A stretch of DNA of 63,930 nucleotides from NCBI GenBank assembly GCA_030066665.1, contig JASJBD010000011.1, positions 1 to 63,930 of the forward strand, read 5' to 3'. The notes beneath the pieces were generated by a model. The model did no database searches and was not told the DNA's origin. It was given only the letters and a program-made list of their open reading frames with translations. Every line of letters starts with the position of its first letter. Positions within the stretch are counted from its first letter, which is position 1. The stretch is from Gammaproteobacteria bacterium. Its GTDB lineage: Bacteria; Pseudomonadota; Gammaproteobacteria; Steroidobacterales; GCA-2729495. This document shows positions 54,121-62,511 of the stretch, piece by piece. The position numbers and the translations under genes were made by a program.

Positions 54121-54623
54121 GCCCGTGACTTCCGCGGGTCTGCGGCCGTGGCCTGGCCGGACCGGCCGGCACGCATTCGCTGGCCGGCATCTTTGATTGC
54201 CCGCCGTATCCTGTCGTAGGTGCCGCATCGGCAGATGTTGCCGCGCATCGCGACGTCAATTTCCGGGTCTCTCGGATCCGGGTTAGACGCCAGCAGCGCC
54301 GCCGCGCTCATGATCTGGCCGGACTGGCAATACCCGCACTGCGGGACGTCCGCAGCAATCCAGGCAGCTTGGAGTGGATGTTGGCCGCCTTCGCCCAACC
54401 CTTCGATCGTGGTCACCTTGCGATCGGCCACGGCTTCGATCGGCACAACACACGCACGGACGGGCGCGCCGTCCAGGTGCACCGTGCACGCGCCGCACAA
54501 GGCCCGGCCACAGCCGTACTTGGTACCAAACTTCTTCAGTGAATCTCTCAATACCCACAGCAGCGGAGTGCCCGCATCCACATCGACCTGGACTGGATTG
54601 TTGTTCAGTTTGAAGGTGACCAT
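54117..54623 (-). CDS. Molybdenum hydroxylase [2Fe-2S] small subunit (IorA-type)
   Basis: 168 residues from ATG 54623 (GAGG site). The N-terminal plant-type [2Fe-2S] domain has [15 protein letters not shown] with a further Cys (RACVVP), and the second domain has [16 protein letters not shown] and [13 protein letters not shown] for the second cluster. It passes electrons from the molybdenum subunit to an acceptor. It is encoded directly upstream of, and overlaps, the large-subunit gene. The C-terminal tail is polar and unusual. No dedicated FAD subunit or chaperone gene is adjacent, which matches IorAB-type enzymes. Confidence 0.9.
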   Translation of the reverse strand: MVTFKLNNNPVQVDVDAGTPLLWVLRDSLKKFGTKYGCGRALCGACTVHLDGAPVRACVVPIEAVADRKVTTIEGLGEGGQHPLQAAWIAADVPQCGYCQSGQIMSAAALLASNPDPRDPEIDVAMRGNICRCGTYDRIRRAIKDAGQRMRAGRSGQATAADPRKSRA

Positions 54624-54920
54624 GCGAGGCCTCTTTCCATGAGTACAGGCGGTTGGATTCGCGTATCGAGCTGCGACTGGACGCTCAGCATCTCTGACTT
54701 GAAGAGACGGTAACAGCAGTATTCTCGGGACCAATCATTCGACTTTTTCGATACACGGCGAACCGCGTGGCGCCAAAAGGCGCACCCAAGGTATGACGTC
54801 GGCGATTCGGCAGAGACGATTCACGACCGATCGGCCTTCGTCATTGCTGTCCCCTCCACCCGGCCTTTAGAAAAGCGCTGAATGTGTCACGCTTCTATTG
54901 AGATTTCACACCGGTAGAAG

Positions 54921-54940
54921 TGCCGGAAAGGGTGGGATCT
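54921..54940 (-). repeat. Degenerate third copy of the tRNA-Ser-like end
   Basis: TGCCGGAAAGGGTGGGATCT matches the first 20 bases of the other two copies (51851 and 55103) at 16 positions, in the same orientation. It lacks the downstream TTGACC pair. It may be an older remnant of the same kind or a chance resemblance. Confidence 0.4.
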
Positions 54941-55067
54941 ATTCGCGCCCGGGTACGGCCGCTCACCCATGCGGGGCGCAGTACGCGCCGCCAAATTCGC
55001 TCCGCGAATTTGTCGAACCCGATTGTTTGATCGTGGGTTCGAACCCCTATGCCATCATCGGTAGTGA

Positions 55068-55095
55068 AAGCGCCCCCCACTTTGGGGGGCCGCTT
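55068..55095. terminator. GC-rich hairpin, terminator-like
   Basis: AAGCGCCCCCC and GGGGGGCCGCTT pair into an 11-base stem with one bulged C and a five-base ACTTT loop. There is no long T-run after it on either strand, so a classical intrinsic terminator is uncertain. Similar hairpins occur just downstream of tRNA genes, which fits the tRNA-like palindrome directly before it. Confidence 0.45.
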
Positions 55096-55102
55096 CCATT
55101 AC

Positions 55103-55193
55103 TGGCGGAGAGGGTGGGATTTGAATCTGCCGCATTTCCAAGGCTCTCAACCTCTGCAGCCGACAGGTTGACCACATGTTGACGGTCAGTTTC
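55103..55193 (-). repeat. Direct repeat copy 2: tRNA-Ser 3'-end remnant plus TTGACC pair
   Basis: The first 29 bases match copy 1 at 26 positions, with more changes in the T-loop (TTCAAAT on the minus strand), so it is further decayed. GTTGACCACATGTTGACG follows at 55168. It defines, together with copy 1, a 3.2-kb segment holding only the two hydroxylase genes and remnants. Confidence 0.62.
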
Positions 55194-55296
55194 TAGCTGC
55201 TGATCGACTGAGTAAGTGAGGTCGCTACCAAGTAACAATGACTATCAAGGAGCAGCGAAGTCCTGCAGATTGCAATAAAGGCCGTACGACCTGGTT

Positions 55297-55695
55297 TCAC
55301 ATCAACATGTCGAATGCGTTTACGCAGGCTGACATAGCTATTGTGCCATCGGGCGGCGGATTCTCGGGGAACTGAACAGTGTCAAGTCCATCGATACCCT
55401 CCAGGTATGCCTTTGCTACGCGGTGCATACCGTCCCATACCTCACCTTCTGCGGACAGAATCAACGGATGGCTGAGGTCTGCCATCATTATCTGGCGTGC
55501 GTGTTCGGTGACCGCGCGACAGGTTGGCTGGACCTCTTTGGGACCGCCAAACCACTGCACTTCGTCGAAGCCCGGCAAATCAGCAATCTTCCGACGAACA
55601 ACTGGCAGCCCCTGGGCGAGCGTCCAAAGATTCTCGACCAACCAATAGTCGACAGAACCGTCGGGCTTTGGGTTCGAATAGAGGATTTGTGGCAT
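55297..55695 (-). CDS. ParB/sulfiredoxin-like domain protein
   Basis: 132 residues. HPLILSAEGEVWDGMHRVAKAYLEG (about 75-99) fits the ParB/Srx-like nucleotide-binding motif (GxxxDGxHR) used in stand-alone chromosomal proteins. The N-terminus (DYWLVENLWTLAQGLPVV) places a helix before it. No HTH domain follows, so it is not a plasmid ParB. It stands alone between the repeat region and the symporter gene. Function is unknown. Confidence 0.68.
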   Translation of the reverse strand: MPQILYSNPKPDGSVDYWLVENLWTLAQGLPVVRRKIADLPGFDEVQWFGGPKEVQPTCRAVTEHARQIMMADLSHPLILSAEGEVWDGMHRVAKAYLEGIDGLDTVQFPENPPPDGTIAMSACVNAFDMLM

Positions 55696-55697
55696 GA

Positions 55698-55922
55698 CGG
55701 CTCAGGTACCTAACCAGATGGCTTCCTCACGGCGATTCTAATCTCCGCGATCGGTCAAGAGCGGCCATTTTCGCGGCTTTCGCGAGTTGCAGGGCACGTG
55801 CACGCATTGCCTATCGACGGCCGTGGACCGATTTGCCGGCCGGTCAGACCGTGGCGGACTTGTGGCTGAACCAGGTACGCAGCGCGCTGGATGACCTGCT
55901 CAAGGCTGACGATAGCAGTTAG
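55698..55922 (+). other. Possible gene remnant
   Basis: A stop-free frame of 74 codons without a convincing start ends in LPAGQTVADLWLNQVRSA and a short acidic tail, which looks like the C-terminus of a real protein rather than random translation. It stops six bases before the convergent symporter gene. I do not recognise the source. It may be the decayed end of a lost gene, or a coincidence. Confidence 0.25.
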
Positions 55923-55927
55923 ATAAC

Positions 55928-57385
55928 TCAGTCCAGCGACAATGCCTGCAGCACCTGTCGTTCCTCGGCAGGCGCCGGCCGCATACGACTCACCAACCAC
56001 ATCGCCAAGCCACTGGCCAGCAGCCCGGCGAAGAGCTCGCTGACGAAATAGTGCGCATCCAGCGCCTCGTTGACCGCAAATACCACCAGGGAAGTGGCAC
56101 CACCCGCAAGCATAGAAGCCAGCGCACCCTGAGCACTGGCAGTTTTTGAGAAGAATCCGGCAAAGATGGGCACGAAGAAAATGGATGCCAGCAGCGACGC
56201 CGACAGCACGACCAGCCAGAAAATGTTGAGGAGCTGAAAATAGGCGATCCCATAGGCCACCATGCCCACCACAAACACCGCGAGTCGGGCAGCCAGAACC
56301 GATTCACGCTCATCGGCAGCGGGCACCAACCATTTCTGATACACCTCACGTGACAGCTGCTGGCCTGTGATAATGAGAGCTGTCGAACAAGTCGAGAGCG
56401 CTGCCGCCGCAATACCCGCCAGTGCGAACGCGCCCAGCCATGGGCCCAGTTGCCCGCGCGCAAGCTCGATATAGTAGTAAGCACCACTGTCCAGCTCAGG
56501 TGCAGCCAAACGACCCAGCAGGCCCACCAGGACTGTTGACGCGTATATCACCAGACCCGCGGAAAGGCAGACCGGCAATGCAATGAGAATCGTTCGCTCA
56601 TCCCGCGCGGTCAGAAAACGTGTGACCAAATGCGGCTGCACCGGAATCGAAAAGGCCCAGGTGAGCTGGCCGAGCACCAGATACCATGGCCAGGATTCGG
56701 TCGACCACTTGAACAGATCCGGGCCCAGGGTATTCAATCGCGCCCAACCTTCAGCCGGATCTCCGTTCCCGGCAGCCGACATCGCCACGGGCACGGCGAC
56801 CACCAGGCCCAGCACCAACACGATGAACTGGAAGCCGTCGGTCCAGACCACGCCCAGCATTCCACCAAGCAGGGTGTAAGCCACGATAAGGATCACGATG
56901 CCCGTGAGCATGGCATGGTAAGAGACATCGAAGATGCTCGCCGCAATAGTTGCCAGCCCCATGAACTGGGCCGCCAGCATCGGCACATAGACGATGGGTA
57001 GAACCAGTGTGGTTACGGCGCGCACGGACTTGCCGCGGCTGCAATACCGTGTCGCCAGGATATCGGCGAAGTCCAGGATCTCATAATGTGAAGCCAGGCG
57101 CCTGACCAGGACACCGACCACCGCGATGCTGAGCAGAAAGCCGATACTCGTAGTGACGTACGCACACCACATGGCATATCCATGCAATGCAGTCATATTG
57201 GTGGCACCGAGAAATAGACCGGCGCTCACGTTGGAAGCGACGAAAGTGCCGGTCAGGAAGTACCACGGCATCCGTGCTCCTGCAATGAAGTAGTCTGCCA
57301 CCCCCTTGACGGATCGAGCAGCTACCGCACCGATCAGAAAGCTCGTACCGAGAAAGACGATGAACAGTGCCGCCTCCGGGTTCAT
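55928..57385 (-). CDS. Sodium:solute symporter (SSS family)
   Basis: 485 residues with about 13 membrane segments. The LeuT-fold SSS features are visible: FVASNVSAGLFLGATNMTALHGYAMW near helix 1-2, LVLPIVYVPMLAAQFMGLAT, TLLGGMLGVVWTDGFQFIVLVLG and AGIAAAALSTCSTALI (Na2 site serines). It should import an organic solute with Na+. Its ATG overlaps the stop of a 51-codon gene on the same strand (ATGA). The DapA-like/ACAD cluster begins on the other strand, so the solute may feed that pathway. Confidence 0.9.
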   Translation of the reverse strand: MNPEAALFIVFLGTSFLIGAVAARSVKGVADYFIAGARMPWYFLTGTFVASNVSAGLFLGATNMTALHGYAMWCAYVTTSIGFLLSIAVVGVLVRRLASHYEILDFADILATRYCSRGKSVRAVTTLVLPIVYVPMLAAQFMGLATIAASIFDVSYHAMLTGIVILIVAYTLLGGMLGVVWTDGFQFIVLVLGLVVAVPVAMSAAGNGDPAEGWARLNTLGPDLFKWSTESWPWYLVLGQLTWAFSIPVQPHLVTRFLTARDERTILIALPVCLSAGLVIYASTVLVGLLGRLAAPELDSGAYYYIELARGQLGPWLGAFALAGIAAAALSTCSTALIITGQQLSREVYQKWLVPAADERESVLAARLAVFVVGMVAYGIAYFQLLNIFWLVVLSASLLASIFFVPIFAGFFSKTASAQGALASMLAGGATSLVVFAVNEALDAHYFVSELFAGLLASGLAMWLVSRMRPAPAEERQVLQALSLD

Positions 57386-57537
57386 CGCTTTTTCTGACCA
57401 CGCATCAACCAGGGGCGTTTGCGAACAACCACTCGCCAGAAGATCCCGTAGGAAACGGCCACGACGGCGAGCCAGATGATCAGCTCGACCCGGAGTATCA
57501 AGTCAATATTGGACCAGGGAAAGTACCACTCGAGCAC
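57382..57537 (-). CDS. 51-residue membrane protein coupled to the symporter
   Basis: A short gene starting at GTG 57537. The product (opening MLEWYFPWSNIDLILRVE) has one hydrophobic helix, LIIWLAVVAVSYGIFW, and a basic tail RKRPWLMRGQKKR, so it should sit in the inner membrane with its C-terminus inside. Its stop overlaps the symporter start (ATGA), strong evidence for translational coupling and for the gene being real. No clear Shine-Dalgarno site precedes the GTG. Small single-helix partners are known for some SSS and other sodium symporters. Function unknown; it may aid assembly. Confidence 0.62.
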   Translation of the reverse strand: MLEWYFPWSNIDLILRVELIIWLAVVAVSYGIFWRVVVRKRPWLMRGQKKR

Positions 57538-57732
57538 TACGTGTAACCGGCGAATCGTACGCGTAAACGTCTGTTGTACCCTTATCGCCGATCAGGAGTC
57601 AGAGCGTTCGGCGAGCCCGAATGCATTATAGCCCAGCGCTAATTGGAACTGCGGATGTATACTGGTTCGTCGATTATCATTTCGCAAAGTCATCATGACG
57701 TCGATCGCCGCAAGTCAGCCGGAGAGAATGGC

Positions 57733-58731
57733 ATGAACTACACCAAGCATGAAGCGAAAGCATGGGCAAGATCCAACCTGCCCGGCATCGGCGGCGGAGT
57801 CATTCAGCCCCTGAACCCCGACTACAGCGTCGACTACGAGGGAATCACGCCCTGGATCGAAAAACAGATTGAAATGGGGGTCGACTCCATCATCTGTGAT
57901 GGCGCGTGCGGCGAGTGGCTGACATTTACTGTCGAGGAACGCAAGAGAATTCACGAGACTGCCGTATCGGTGGTCAGGGGCCGCGTACCGCTGATCGCCA
58001 ATACCAGCCATCCCTCAGTTGTTGACGCACTGGAGCTCGTTCAGCACGCCCAGGAAATTGGAGTCGATGCCGTTATGCATGTAACGCCATATTCGAACTC
58101 TTCGTCCCAGGACGGTGTGTATCGCTACTACAAATACATTGCTGATCGAGTCGACATTGGTATCTGCCTGTATAACACTGCGCCTGCCGGCTATCTCCTG
58201 TCTCCGCAGTTTATCAATGAGCTCGCAGAAGGAATCCCGAATATTTGCGGCATTAAGCAGGGCATTGGCAGCCTGGACCAAACTCTGAGAACCTATCATC
58301 TTGCCGGCGATAAGATTGTTGTCGGTGATCCCATGGAGGACTACTGGCCTGATCAATTGCGCTATATGCCCGACACGGCCTTTCAGTTTTGCAATTTCGC
58401 GCCAGCGCTGTTTCAGACCCCGGACAAACCTCGGCTGGTCGAATACACTAAGCTTCTGAAAGCCGGGCAACAGCAAGACGGAATGGCGATGTACCTGGAG
58501 CTAGCACCTCTTCGCGTGCTGTTCCGGGAAACCCAAATTGCCAGCCTCATGGAACGCGGCGTATTCCCACTCACTGCCCTCAAGTACTGGGCGGAGCGGC
58601 TCGGGCTTCCAGGTGGTCCGGTCAGGCCGCCTTTCGAAGTCCTGGACGGCTACGTAAAACAACTCATTGAACAGCGACTCCAGGAGGCCGACCTGATTGC
58701 AGCGCCTGCTGAGGAGCTTTGTTCGGCTTGA
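57733..58731 (+). CDS. DapA/N-acetylneuraminate lyase-superfamily aldolase
   Basis: 332 residues from ATG 57733 (GGAGAG site). The TIM barrel shows the Schiff-base lysine in NICGIKQGIGS and the tyrosine in CLYNTAPAGY. The usual GTTGE substrate motif is replaced by GACGEW, so it is not a standard dihydrodipicolinate synthase. Members act as class I aldolases, lyases or dehydratases on 2-oxoacids. The acyl-CoA dehydrogenase-like gene follows 20 bases later. Substrate unknown; the symporter divergent to it may import it. Confidence 0.85.
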   Translation: MNYTKHEAKAWARSNLPGIGGGVIQPLNPDYSVDYEGITPWIEKQIEMGVDSIICDGACGEWLTFTVEERKRIHETAVSVVRGRVPLIANTSHPSVVDALELVQHAQEIGVDAVMHVTPYSNSSSQDGVYRYYKYIADRVDIGICLYNTAPAGYLLSPQFINELAEGIPNICGIKQGIGSLDQTLRTYHLAGDKIVVGDPMEDYWPDQLRYMPDTAFQFCNFAPALFQTPDKPRLVEYTKLLKAGQQQDGMAMYLELAPLRVLFRETQIASLMERGVFPLTALKYWAERLGLPGGPVRPPFEVLDGYVKQLIEQRLQEADLIAAPAEELCSA

Positions 58732-58751
58732 CGGAAGCGAGACACACCAAC

Positions 58752-59936
58752 GTGATTGAATTCGAACTATCAGAGGAGCAGCTACAGCTACAAGACACTG
58801 CCAGGCGATTCGCCGAAAACGAGATCATGCCGGTTGCTGCCAGCACGGACCGTATTGCCGATCCACGCCAGAGTTACCCCAAGGAAGTCATCCGTAAGGG
58901 TTTCGAACTGGGATTTCAGTCGATCCTGGTTCCCGAAAAGTATGGTGGCATGGGGGGCACGCCCCTTGAGTACGCGATCCTGCTGGAAGAACTCGCGGTT
59001 GGTGACATCGGCATGGCCAATGCCTTTCACGCGACGATCACGTTGACCGAGATGATCTTGAAAAACGGGAGCGAGCAGCAGCGCGAAAAATGGCTCCGCC
59101 CGCTATGCGATGACCAGTCGGGCGCCTATCTGATCGGCTTCGGTGCGACAGAGCCGTCAGGCGGTACCGAGATCTTCTGTCCTCGACCGGACCCCAAGCT
59201 CGGTACACGCACCACCGCCGTGAAGAACGGCAACCATTATATTATCAACGGGCGAAAGACATACACCAGTAACGCCAGCGTCTCTAAACTCTACGGAGTG
59301 CTTGTCCGTACCGATATAACGAAGCCCAATGCGGAATCCTGTTCCGTGTTTTTCTTTCCGGCGGATACACCTGGATTTTCAATCGGGCGCATTGAAGACA
59401 AAATGGGTCACCGGGCCTCCATGAATGGAGAGCTGATTTTCGAGAGTGTGAAATTGCCGCGGGAGTACCTGCTCGGCGAAGAAGGCGGTGGCTTCGATGC
59501 CATTCGCCGAGTCTACGATTCGAATGGTGTGGGGACCGGAGCCATGGCCGTCGGAGTCGCTCGAGCTGCATACGAAGTCGCCCTTGGCTATGCCAAGGAG
59601 CGACAGGTCTGGGGCGAATCGCTGAAGAGCTATCAGGCAATTGGCAACCTGCTGGTTGACATGAGGGCAGATATCGAAATGGCGCGGCTCCTGGTCCGCC
59701 GAGTCGCCTGGCAGAGCAGCAACCACTGTTCCGAAGGGTCCATCCCACCGAATATGGCCAAGGTCTATCCCGCGGAAATGGCCCGGCGAGTCACGATCAA
59801 CGCCCTGCAGGTACTCGGTGGAGCCGGATACATGAAAGACTACCCAACCGAAAAATACGTCCGCGACGCAATGGTGCTGCCGATCATCAGCGGCGGCAAC
59901 GAGGCCCTCAAGTATTTCATGTCCAGGGACCTTTGA
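58752..59936 (+). CDS. Acyl-CoA dehydrogenase-family flavoprotein, atypical active site
   Basis: 394 residues from GTG 58752. The fold is clear: FELSEEQLQLQDTARRFAENEIMP, LIGFGATEPSGGTE, VKNGNHYIINGRKTYTSN, KERQVWGESLKSYQAIGNLL and QVLGGAGYMKDYPTEKYVRDA. However, the catalytic Glu of the YEGT motif is replaced (IISGGNEALKYF), and the alternative Glu used by isovaleryl-CoA dehydrogenase also appears to be absent (VYDSNGVGTG). A ten-residue insert follows the TEPSGGTE motif. It may use a different base or carry out a different reaction. It is 15 bases before the V4R gene. Confidence 0.82.
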   Translation: MIEFELSEEQLQLQDTARRFAENEIMPVAASTDRIADPRQSYPKEVIRKGFELGFQSILVPEKYGGMGGTPLEYAILLEELAVGDIGMANAFHATITLTEMILKNGSEQQREKWLRPLCDDQSGAYLIGFGATEPSGGTEIFCPRPDPKLGTRTTAVKNGNHYIINGRKTYTSNASVSKLYGVLVRTDITKPNAESCSVFFFPADTPGFSIGRIEDKMGHRASMNGELIFESVKLPREYLLGEEGGGFDAIRRVYDSNGVGTGAMAVGVARAAYEVALGYAKERQVWGESLKSYQAIGNLLVDMRADIEMARLLVRRVAWQSSNHCSEGSIPPNMAKVYPAEMARRVTINALQVLGGAGYMKDYPTEKYVRDAMVLPIISGGNEALKYFMSRDL

Positions 59937-59951
59937 GCTCACTGATGTCCC

Positions 59952-60479
59952 ATGTATAACTCGATCCTGAATGAATTGGAGTTCACAACCGGTCGTCTCA
60001 CGCATAAGCGCGTGCGCTATGTGTTCATTCGGCCCGACGTGATTGCCACGTGGCAAAAGGCCCTGGAGACCGAAGTCGGGCCGGAACGCTGCGCTGAAAT
60101 GATGCTGGCTGCCGGCCGTGTCGGAGGGGCCGAGTCCTCGCGGCACTACAGAGATGTGTACGATTACACCGCGCAGGAAATCGTTGAGTTTATGTGCAAA
60201 ATGGGCGGAGAACTCGGCTGGGGCAGGCTTCGCCTCGAGCACTTGGATCTCGAAAGCGGCGATATAATCGTCGAAGTGAAGGATTCACCGTTTGATGATG
60301 CCTATGGTCCATCCGAGGGCGGCGTCTGCCATCTGCTTCGAGGGGTGGTGATCGGAATTGGTACCGGGATTTTCGGCGCCCAGGCGGAAGTCTACTCAGA
60401 AGAGACCGCCTGTGTGGCGAAGGGTGATGCCTATTGCCGAATTGAAGTCAAGGCGCGATCAATCCAAGCGGGTGCCTAG
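59952..60479 (+). CDS. V4R-domain small-molecule-binding protein
   Basis: 175 residues. The domain found in vinyl-4-reductase-like and XylR-type sensors is suggested by YVFIRPDVIATWQKALE, a helix with EIVEFMCKMGGELGWGRL, and the terminal C-x-KGDAYCRIEV block. In sensors this domain binds aromatic or hydrocarbon ligands. Here it stands alone without a DNA-binding or AAA domain. It ends in a four-base convergent overlap with the amidase gene. It is the third gene of the DapA-like/ACAD run and may bind a pathway intermediate. Confidence 0.75.
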   Translation: MYNSILNELEFTTGRLTHKRVRYVFIRPDVIATWQKALETEVGPERCAEMMLAAGRVGGAESSRHYRDVYDYTAQEIVEFMCKMGGELGWGRLRLEHLDLESGDIIVEVKDSPFDDAYGPSEGGVCHLLRGVVIGIGTGIFGAQAEVYSEETACVAKGDAYCRIEVKARSIQAGA

Positions 60480-61987
60480 CGTCCTTCCCAGGGTGTTGAC
60501 TGTTCGAAACTGTATGCTGCGCGGTAGATTGCCGCCTCGTCGTAATACCTGCCAACCAGCATCATGCCAATAGGCAGTCCATCCCGCAGGCCGCACGGCA
60601 CCGACATTGCGGGGTGGCCCGATACATTGAACTGACAGGTGTTAAGAATATTGCCGAACGCCTGGGCCACAATTATGTCCGTTGCGTCGGTCGTCCCCGG
60701 TATGGGGTTCGGTTGCGGTTTCTGTACTGTCGTTGGCATTACTAGCAAATCGTAATGCTCGAAGGCTTTATCGTAGGCAGCTCGCAAATGGTGGGCCAGG
60801 TTCTTGGCCACCGCATAGTAGTGGCCCTTGTACTTTTCCAGGTGTTTGCCGAGCAGGAATAGCAACTTGGCATTGACCGGCGCCTCGCTGAGGTCTTCAG
60901 CGAATCGCTCCATCGCCTGGCGGAAGTTCTGAGAATACACGCCATCGTAGTTATATCCGACACCACTCATCTTTAGTGTCTGGTGAAATCCATCTGACAC
61001 GATGGCCGACCACATGGCGATGCCCTCCAGGTGCTCGGGGATGGATATCGCATCAACCGATGCGCCAAGACTTCTGAAATCAGCCGCCGCATCCATCACA
61101 CAGCTATCGACATCGGCTTCAGACGAAGCTTGATGGAACCCTTCTTGAACGACGGCGATTCTCATGCCGTCTATTGGCTCTCCAAGCGCCGCAGTGTAGC
61201 TCCCGGTGGTAACGGACTGGCTCGTTTGAGGAAGATCATCGCCGGCAATAACCTCCAGACATCTTGCATTGTCCCTGACCGTCCTGGTGATGGGTCCGAT
61301 GTAGTCTATCGAGGACTCCATCGGCACAGCCCCGGAATAGGAGACGAGACCGCGGGTGCCTTTCATGCCACAGGCCCCGGTCCAGCTTGCCGGGATTCGC
61401 ACGGATCCGCCCTGGTCGGTGCCGAGCCCCATATCGACCTCGCCCGCAACAACCAGAGCTGCGCTGCCTGAGGACGACCCTCCAGTGGAATACCCAGGCC
61501 GACGGGGATTCTGCACTACGCCGCTGCTGGCGGTGCCGCTGCCGCCTGACAGGCACAGGTACTCGCAGGTTGACTTGCCCTTGATTTCCGCGCCAGCGTC
61601 CAACATGCGCGTAACCACGTGCGCGTCATACTCGGGTATCAACCCTTCCAGGGCGGCTGCGCCATTGCTCATGGGCACGCCTCTGAGCAATATATTGTCT
61701 TTGATGACTACCGTGGAACCATCTAGGGACCCATGGTTTCTTCGTTTTATGGAAGTCTTGACACGCCACGCACCAAGCAAATTCTCCTCATCGGCGGGCA
61801 AGCGGTAGATTCTGTCGGCACAATCAATTGGCGCGTATTTCCTTTCACTGGCCTCGAGGCTCGCGTAACCCTCGGCGAAGGGTTCCAGGTATTCGTGGAG
61901 CAGATCGATTTCCTGGCTTTCCAGATGGAGGTTGAGCGCCCTGGCATATTGCGTCAATTGTTCTTTTGTGGGTAGCGCAAAATTCAT
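60476..61987 (-). CDS. Amidase (amidase-signature family)
   Basis: 503 residues from ATG 61987. The Ser-cisSer-Lys triad is visible: Lys in STVVIKDNILLRG, cis-Ser in STGGSSSGSAALVVAGEVD and the nucleophile Ser in TDQGGSVRIPASWTG. AFGNILNTCQFNVSGHPAMSVP near the C-terminus is also typical. Such enzymes hydrolyse amides, imides or related bonds in the cytoplasm. Two NTF2-like genes lie upstream on the same strand, about 50-60 bases apart each. The convergent V4R gene overlaps its end. Substrate unknown. Confidence 0.88.
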   Translation of the reverse strand: MNFALPTKEQLTQYARALNLHLESQEIDLLHEYLEPFAEGYASLEASERKYAPIDCADRIYRLPADEENLLGAWRVKTSIKRRNHGSLDGSTVVIKDNILLRGVPMSNGAAALEGLIPEYDAHVVTRMLDAGAEIKGKSTCEYLCLSGGSGTASSGVVQNPRRPGYSTGGSSSGSAALVVAGEVDMGLGTDQGGSVRIPASWTGACGMKGTRGLVSYSGAVPMESSIDYIGPITRTVRDNARCLEVIAGDDLPQTSQSVTTGSYTAALGEPIDGMRIAVVQEGFHQASSEADVDSCVMDAAADFRSLGASVDAISIPEHLEGIAMWSAIVSDGFHQTLKMSGVGYNYDGVYSQNFRQAMERFAEDLSEAPVNAKLLFLLGKHLEKYKGHYYAVAKNLAHHLRAAYDKAFEHYDLLVMPTTVQKPQPNPIPGTTDATDIIVAQAFGNILNTCQFNVSGHPAMSVPCGLRDGLPIGMMLVGRYYDEAAIYRAAYSFEQSTPWEGR

Positions 61988-62038
61988 GCTACGTCCTCTT
62001 GCGGACAATCGATTTCCCGTCTACCTCACCTGGTGACA

Positions 62039-62449
62039 TCAATCCAGGAGACCAATGTGGTGCCCGTGGAAGGGATTATCGATGATCGTTTTCCATGATC
62101 CATCGGGCTGACGCTTGACGACATTACCGTCGTAGGACGACATGTGTATTTCATCGCCCTCCGTTGAAGTGCCCATTATTTCCCATTTGAGTGTAAAGAA
62201 TGCGACGTCGCCTGCCTCAACGAATTGCATCACTTCGACCTTGAGTTCCGGTTTGATCGATTGGAAATTCCGAATCACCTCGCGAATGTTGTCCAACCCG
62301 CTGATTGCCGGCTTACCGGGCTCCTGGACGAATACGGCATTGTCATCGTACAGTGCCATGGCTTTCTCCAGATCACCCTCATTCATCGCTTCCTGGAACA
62401 ATTCATCAACACGGCGCGCTGTCATCGGTTTTTCCCGGCTCTTGCTCAT
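62039..62449 (-). CDS. NTF2/SnoaL-like protein
   Basis: 136 residues from ATG 62449 (AGAGGA site five bases upstream). ARRVDELFQEAMNEGDLEKAMALYDDNAVFV and a strand FTLKWEIMGTSTEGDEIHM give the NTF2-like cone fold of SnoaL cyclases and ketosteroid isomerase-like proteins. No signal peptide. It lies between the amidase and another NTF2-like gene on the same strand. Enzymatic or binding role cannot be told apart. Confidence 0.78.
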   Translation of the reverse strand: MSKSREKPMTARRVDELFQEAMNEGDLEKAMALYDDNAVFVQEPGKPAISGLDNIREVIRNFQSIKPELKVEVMQFVEAGDVAFFTLKWEIMGTSTEGDEIHMSSYDGNVVKRQPDGSWKTIIDNPFHGHHIGLLD

Positions 62450-62511
62450 GATATTTCCTCTAACCTGATTCTCTTGTTTCGTCCGTAACACTGAAATAGA
62501 CGGCCCGGGTC

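Larger units (their letters stand above)
54624..55296. other. 673-base gap with tRNA-derived remnants and a hairpin
   Basis: No credible protein gene is present. The segment has a degenerate third copy of the tRNA-Ser end (54921-54940), a palindromic GGGTTCGAACCC at 55035-55046 resembling a tRNA T-arm, a strong hairpin at 55068-55095 and repeat copy 2 (55103-55193). The first 250 bases are featureless to my eye except that they hold the promoter of the hydroxylase genes. Confidence 0.6.

Noticed and set aside
55021-55060. A plus-strand tRNA ending in the GGGTTCGAACCC palindrome
   Set aside because: No cloverleaf could be built upstream and the expected acceptor stem does not pair.
55297-55695. 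Partner ParB for the orphan ParA
   Set aside because: It lacks a helix-turn-helix and lies 5 kb away beyond the repeat region; linkage is not supported.
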